This document shows, piece after piece, positions 12,016 through 13,137 of a stretch of DNA of 13,137 bases. The notes under the pieces were generated by a model. That model did not search any database. It was not told the origin of the DNA and saw only the letters and a list, made by a program, of their open reading frames with translations. Position 1 is the stretch's first letter. Every line of letters starts with the position of its first letter. The DNA is from an uncultured Ruminococcus sp. (GTDB lineage: Bacteria; Bacillota; Clostridia; Oscillospirales; Ruminococcaceae). The position numbers and the translations under genes are program-made. The stretch covers positions 1 through 13,137 of the forward strand of contig CALDFS010000066.1 of NCBI GenBank assembly GCA_937942105.1, given 5' to 3'.

Positions 12016-13137
12016 TTATGCATGAGTTTCTGACATTCCGGGATTGTTGGCTTTTGCCAGCACAGCTTCCTTATCCTGAATATAGCGCTTTGCCTGAGTT
12101 GAGAACAGCTCGTAATACTTGCCACGCTTGGCCATCAGCTCGGTATGGGTGCCTGTTTCGGCTACCCTGCCGTTTTCTAAGACTACTATAAGGCTGGCAA
12201 CGGTTGCGCTTGAAAGCCGGTGCGATACGAATATAGTTGTCTTATCCTCCCTGAGCCTGTCAAACTGATTGAATATCTCCTGCTCGGCAATCGGGTCGAG
12301 CGAGGCTGTGGGTTCATCCAGAATCAGCACATCAGACTGGGAATAGAACGCTCTGGATATAGCCAGCTTCTGCCACTGACCGATTGAAAGCTCTAAGCCA
12401 TCCGGCTCGAATATCCTCATCAGCGGGGTGTCGTAGCCCAGAGGAAGCTGTTCTATATAGCCCGAGGCGTTGCTTTCGTGCGCGGCTTTTGCAATCTCCT
12501 CGGAGTCATAGGGCTTATGGATTCCGCCGAAGTGGATATTTTCACCGGCGGTAACAGCGTACTTGCCAAAATCCTGGAATATGATTCCGAACATCGAGTA
12601 CAGATCCTTTACGTCATAGTCACGCAGATCCACACCGTCGAGATATATCTCGCCCTCGGTGGGGTCGTATAGCCTTGTTAAAAGCTTTAAAAGCGTCGTC
12701 TTTCCGGCGCCGTTAAGACCTACTAACACCATCGTCTCGCCGGGGCGCAGCGTCAGATTAATGTCGTGCAGAACATCCCTGTCCGTTCCGGGATACCTAA
12801 ACGACACGTGCGAGAACTCAATAGTGTGCGGCATGCCGTGGTCTACCCGTTTAGGCTCAGCTAATCTCGGAACGACAGTCGGCTTCTCGTTCATGAAGGC
12901 TATAAGGTTGTCTATGAAAAGTGTGCCCTCGTAAATCGTCGCCGAATTGGATATCAGCGAGCTTATACAGCCGGATATGCTGATTATCGCGCCGGTATAA
13001 AGAGCATAGTCGCCCAGCAGGATATCCCCTACAAACACCTTTACGGCTATAATCAGATAGAGCGCAAGGTGGGAAACCGATGTGACAAGCGCAATTACGG
13101 TGTGCCATATGCTCTCATTGCGGATAAGCTTTACAAG
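12016..13137 (-). CDS. ABC exporter, fused permease and ATPase, N-terminal part beyond the window
   Basis: The frame stays open to base 13137, so the true start is outside; 373 residues are present, of about 580-600 expected for an MsbA/MdlB-type half transporter. Numbering from the window edge, residues 1-85 are the end of the membrane domain, with hydrophobic helices around 12-40 and 46-62. The ATPase follows with Walker A GLNGAGKTT (140-148), Q-loop IIFQD (Gln188), a signature LSIGQ (250-254), Walker B LILDE (271-275) and the H-loop SHR (His306). The canonical LSGGQ is LSIGQ here, a tolerated change. The substrate cannot be told; lipids, peptides or drugs are typical for this class, and such exporters are often encoded as heterodimer pairs, so a partner may lie upstream. 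Confidence 0.92.
   Translation of the reverse strand, partial: LVKLIRNESIWHTVIALVTSVSHLALYLIIAVKVFVGDILLGDYALYTGAIISISGCISSLISNSATIYEGTLFIDNLIAFMNEKPTVVPRLAEPKRVDHGMPHTIEFSHVSFRYPGTDRDVLHDINLTLRPGETMVLVGLNGAGKTTLLKLLTRLYDPTEGEIYLDGVDLRDYDVKDLYSMFGIIFQDFGKYAVTAGENIHFGGIHKPYDSEEIAKAAHESNASGYIEQLPLGYDTPLMRIFEPDGLELSIGQWQKLAISRAFYSQSDVLILDEPTASLDPIAEQEIFNQFDRLREDKTTIFVSHRLSSATVASLIVVLENGRVAETGTHTELMAKRGKYYELFSTQAKRYIQDKEAVLAKANNPGMSETHA

Overview
This window looks like chromosomal DNA from a spore-forming Clostridia, probably of the Oscillospiraceae/Ruminococcaceae type. The base composition is roughly balanced. Promoters are of the sigma-A type and ribosome binding sites are strong AGGAGG. The gene set is typical of Firmicutes: a SpoVB-like flippase, HU, RqcP, IreB, a PdaA-like deacetylase and T-box-regulated pheST. 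No tRNA, rRNA, IS element, phage gene or CRISPR array was seen.

Layout. (1) 1-2471, plus strand: the 3' part of a SpoVB/MurJ-family flippase, then hup with its own promoter and a strong terminator, rqcP (S4 domain), and a membrane-anchored XRE regulator with its own promoter. The flippase-HU-S4 order recalls the yabM-yabN-yabO neighbourhood of Firmicutes, but without mazG, yabP or yabQ here. (2) 2443-4380: a minus-strand transcription unit for a PdaA-like lipoprotein deacetylase with a long structured leader. It is flanked on both sides by unusual nested palindromes, which are arrays of mini-hairpin units whose orientation flips at a centre. (3) 4417-4732: a solitary ireB, with its own promoter and terminator on the minus strand. 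(4) 4786-9635, minus strand: a T-box riboswitch with a Phe UUC specifier, followed by an FAD-dependent oxidoreductase of the geranylgeranyl-reductase type, pheS and pheT, spaced as one operon. (5) 9659-11966: radC (minus) and uxaC (plus). Their predicted promoters face each other, so the 5' ends of the two transcripts would overlap. (6) 12016-13137, minus strand: the C-terminal part of an ABC exporter.

How it works together. The best supported regulatory unit is the T-box operon. Uncharged tRNA-Phe should favour the antiterminator and switch on the oxidoreductase together with both subunits of phenylalanyl-tRNA synthetase. The best candidates for something undescribed are the placement of a redox flavoprotein as first gene under Phe T-box control, the structured leader of the pdaA-like gene with a possible RBS-sequestering alternative fold, and the two nested palindromes around that gene.
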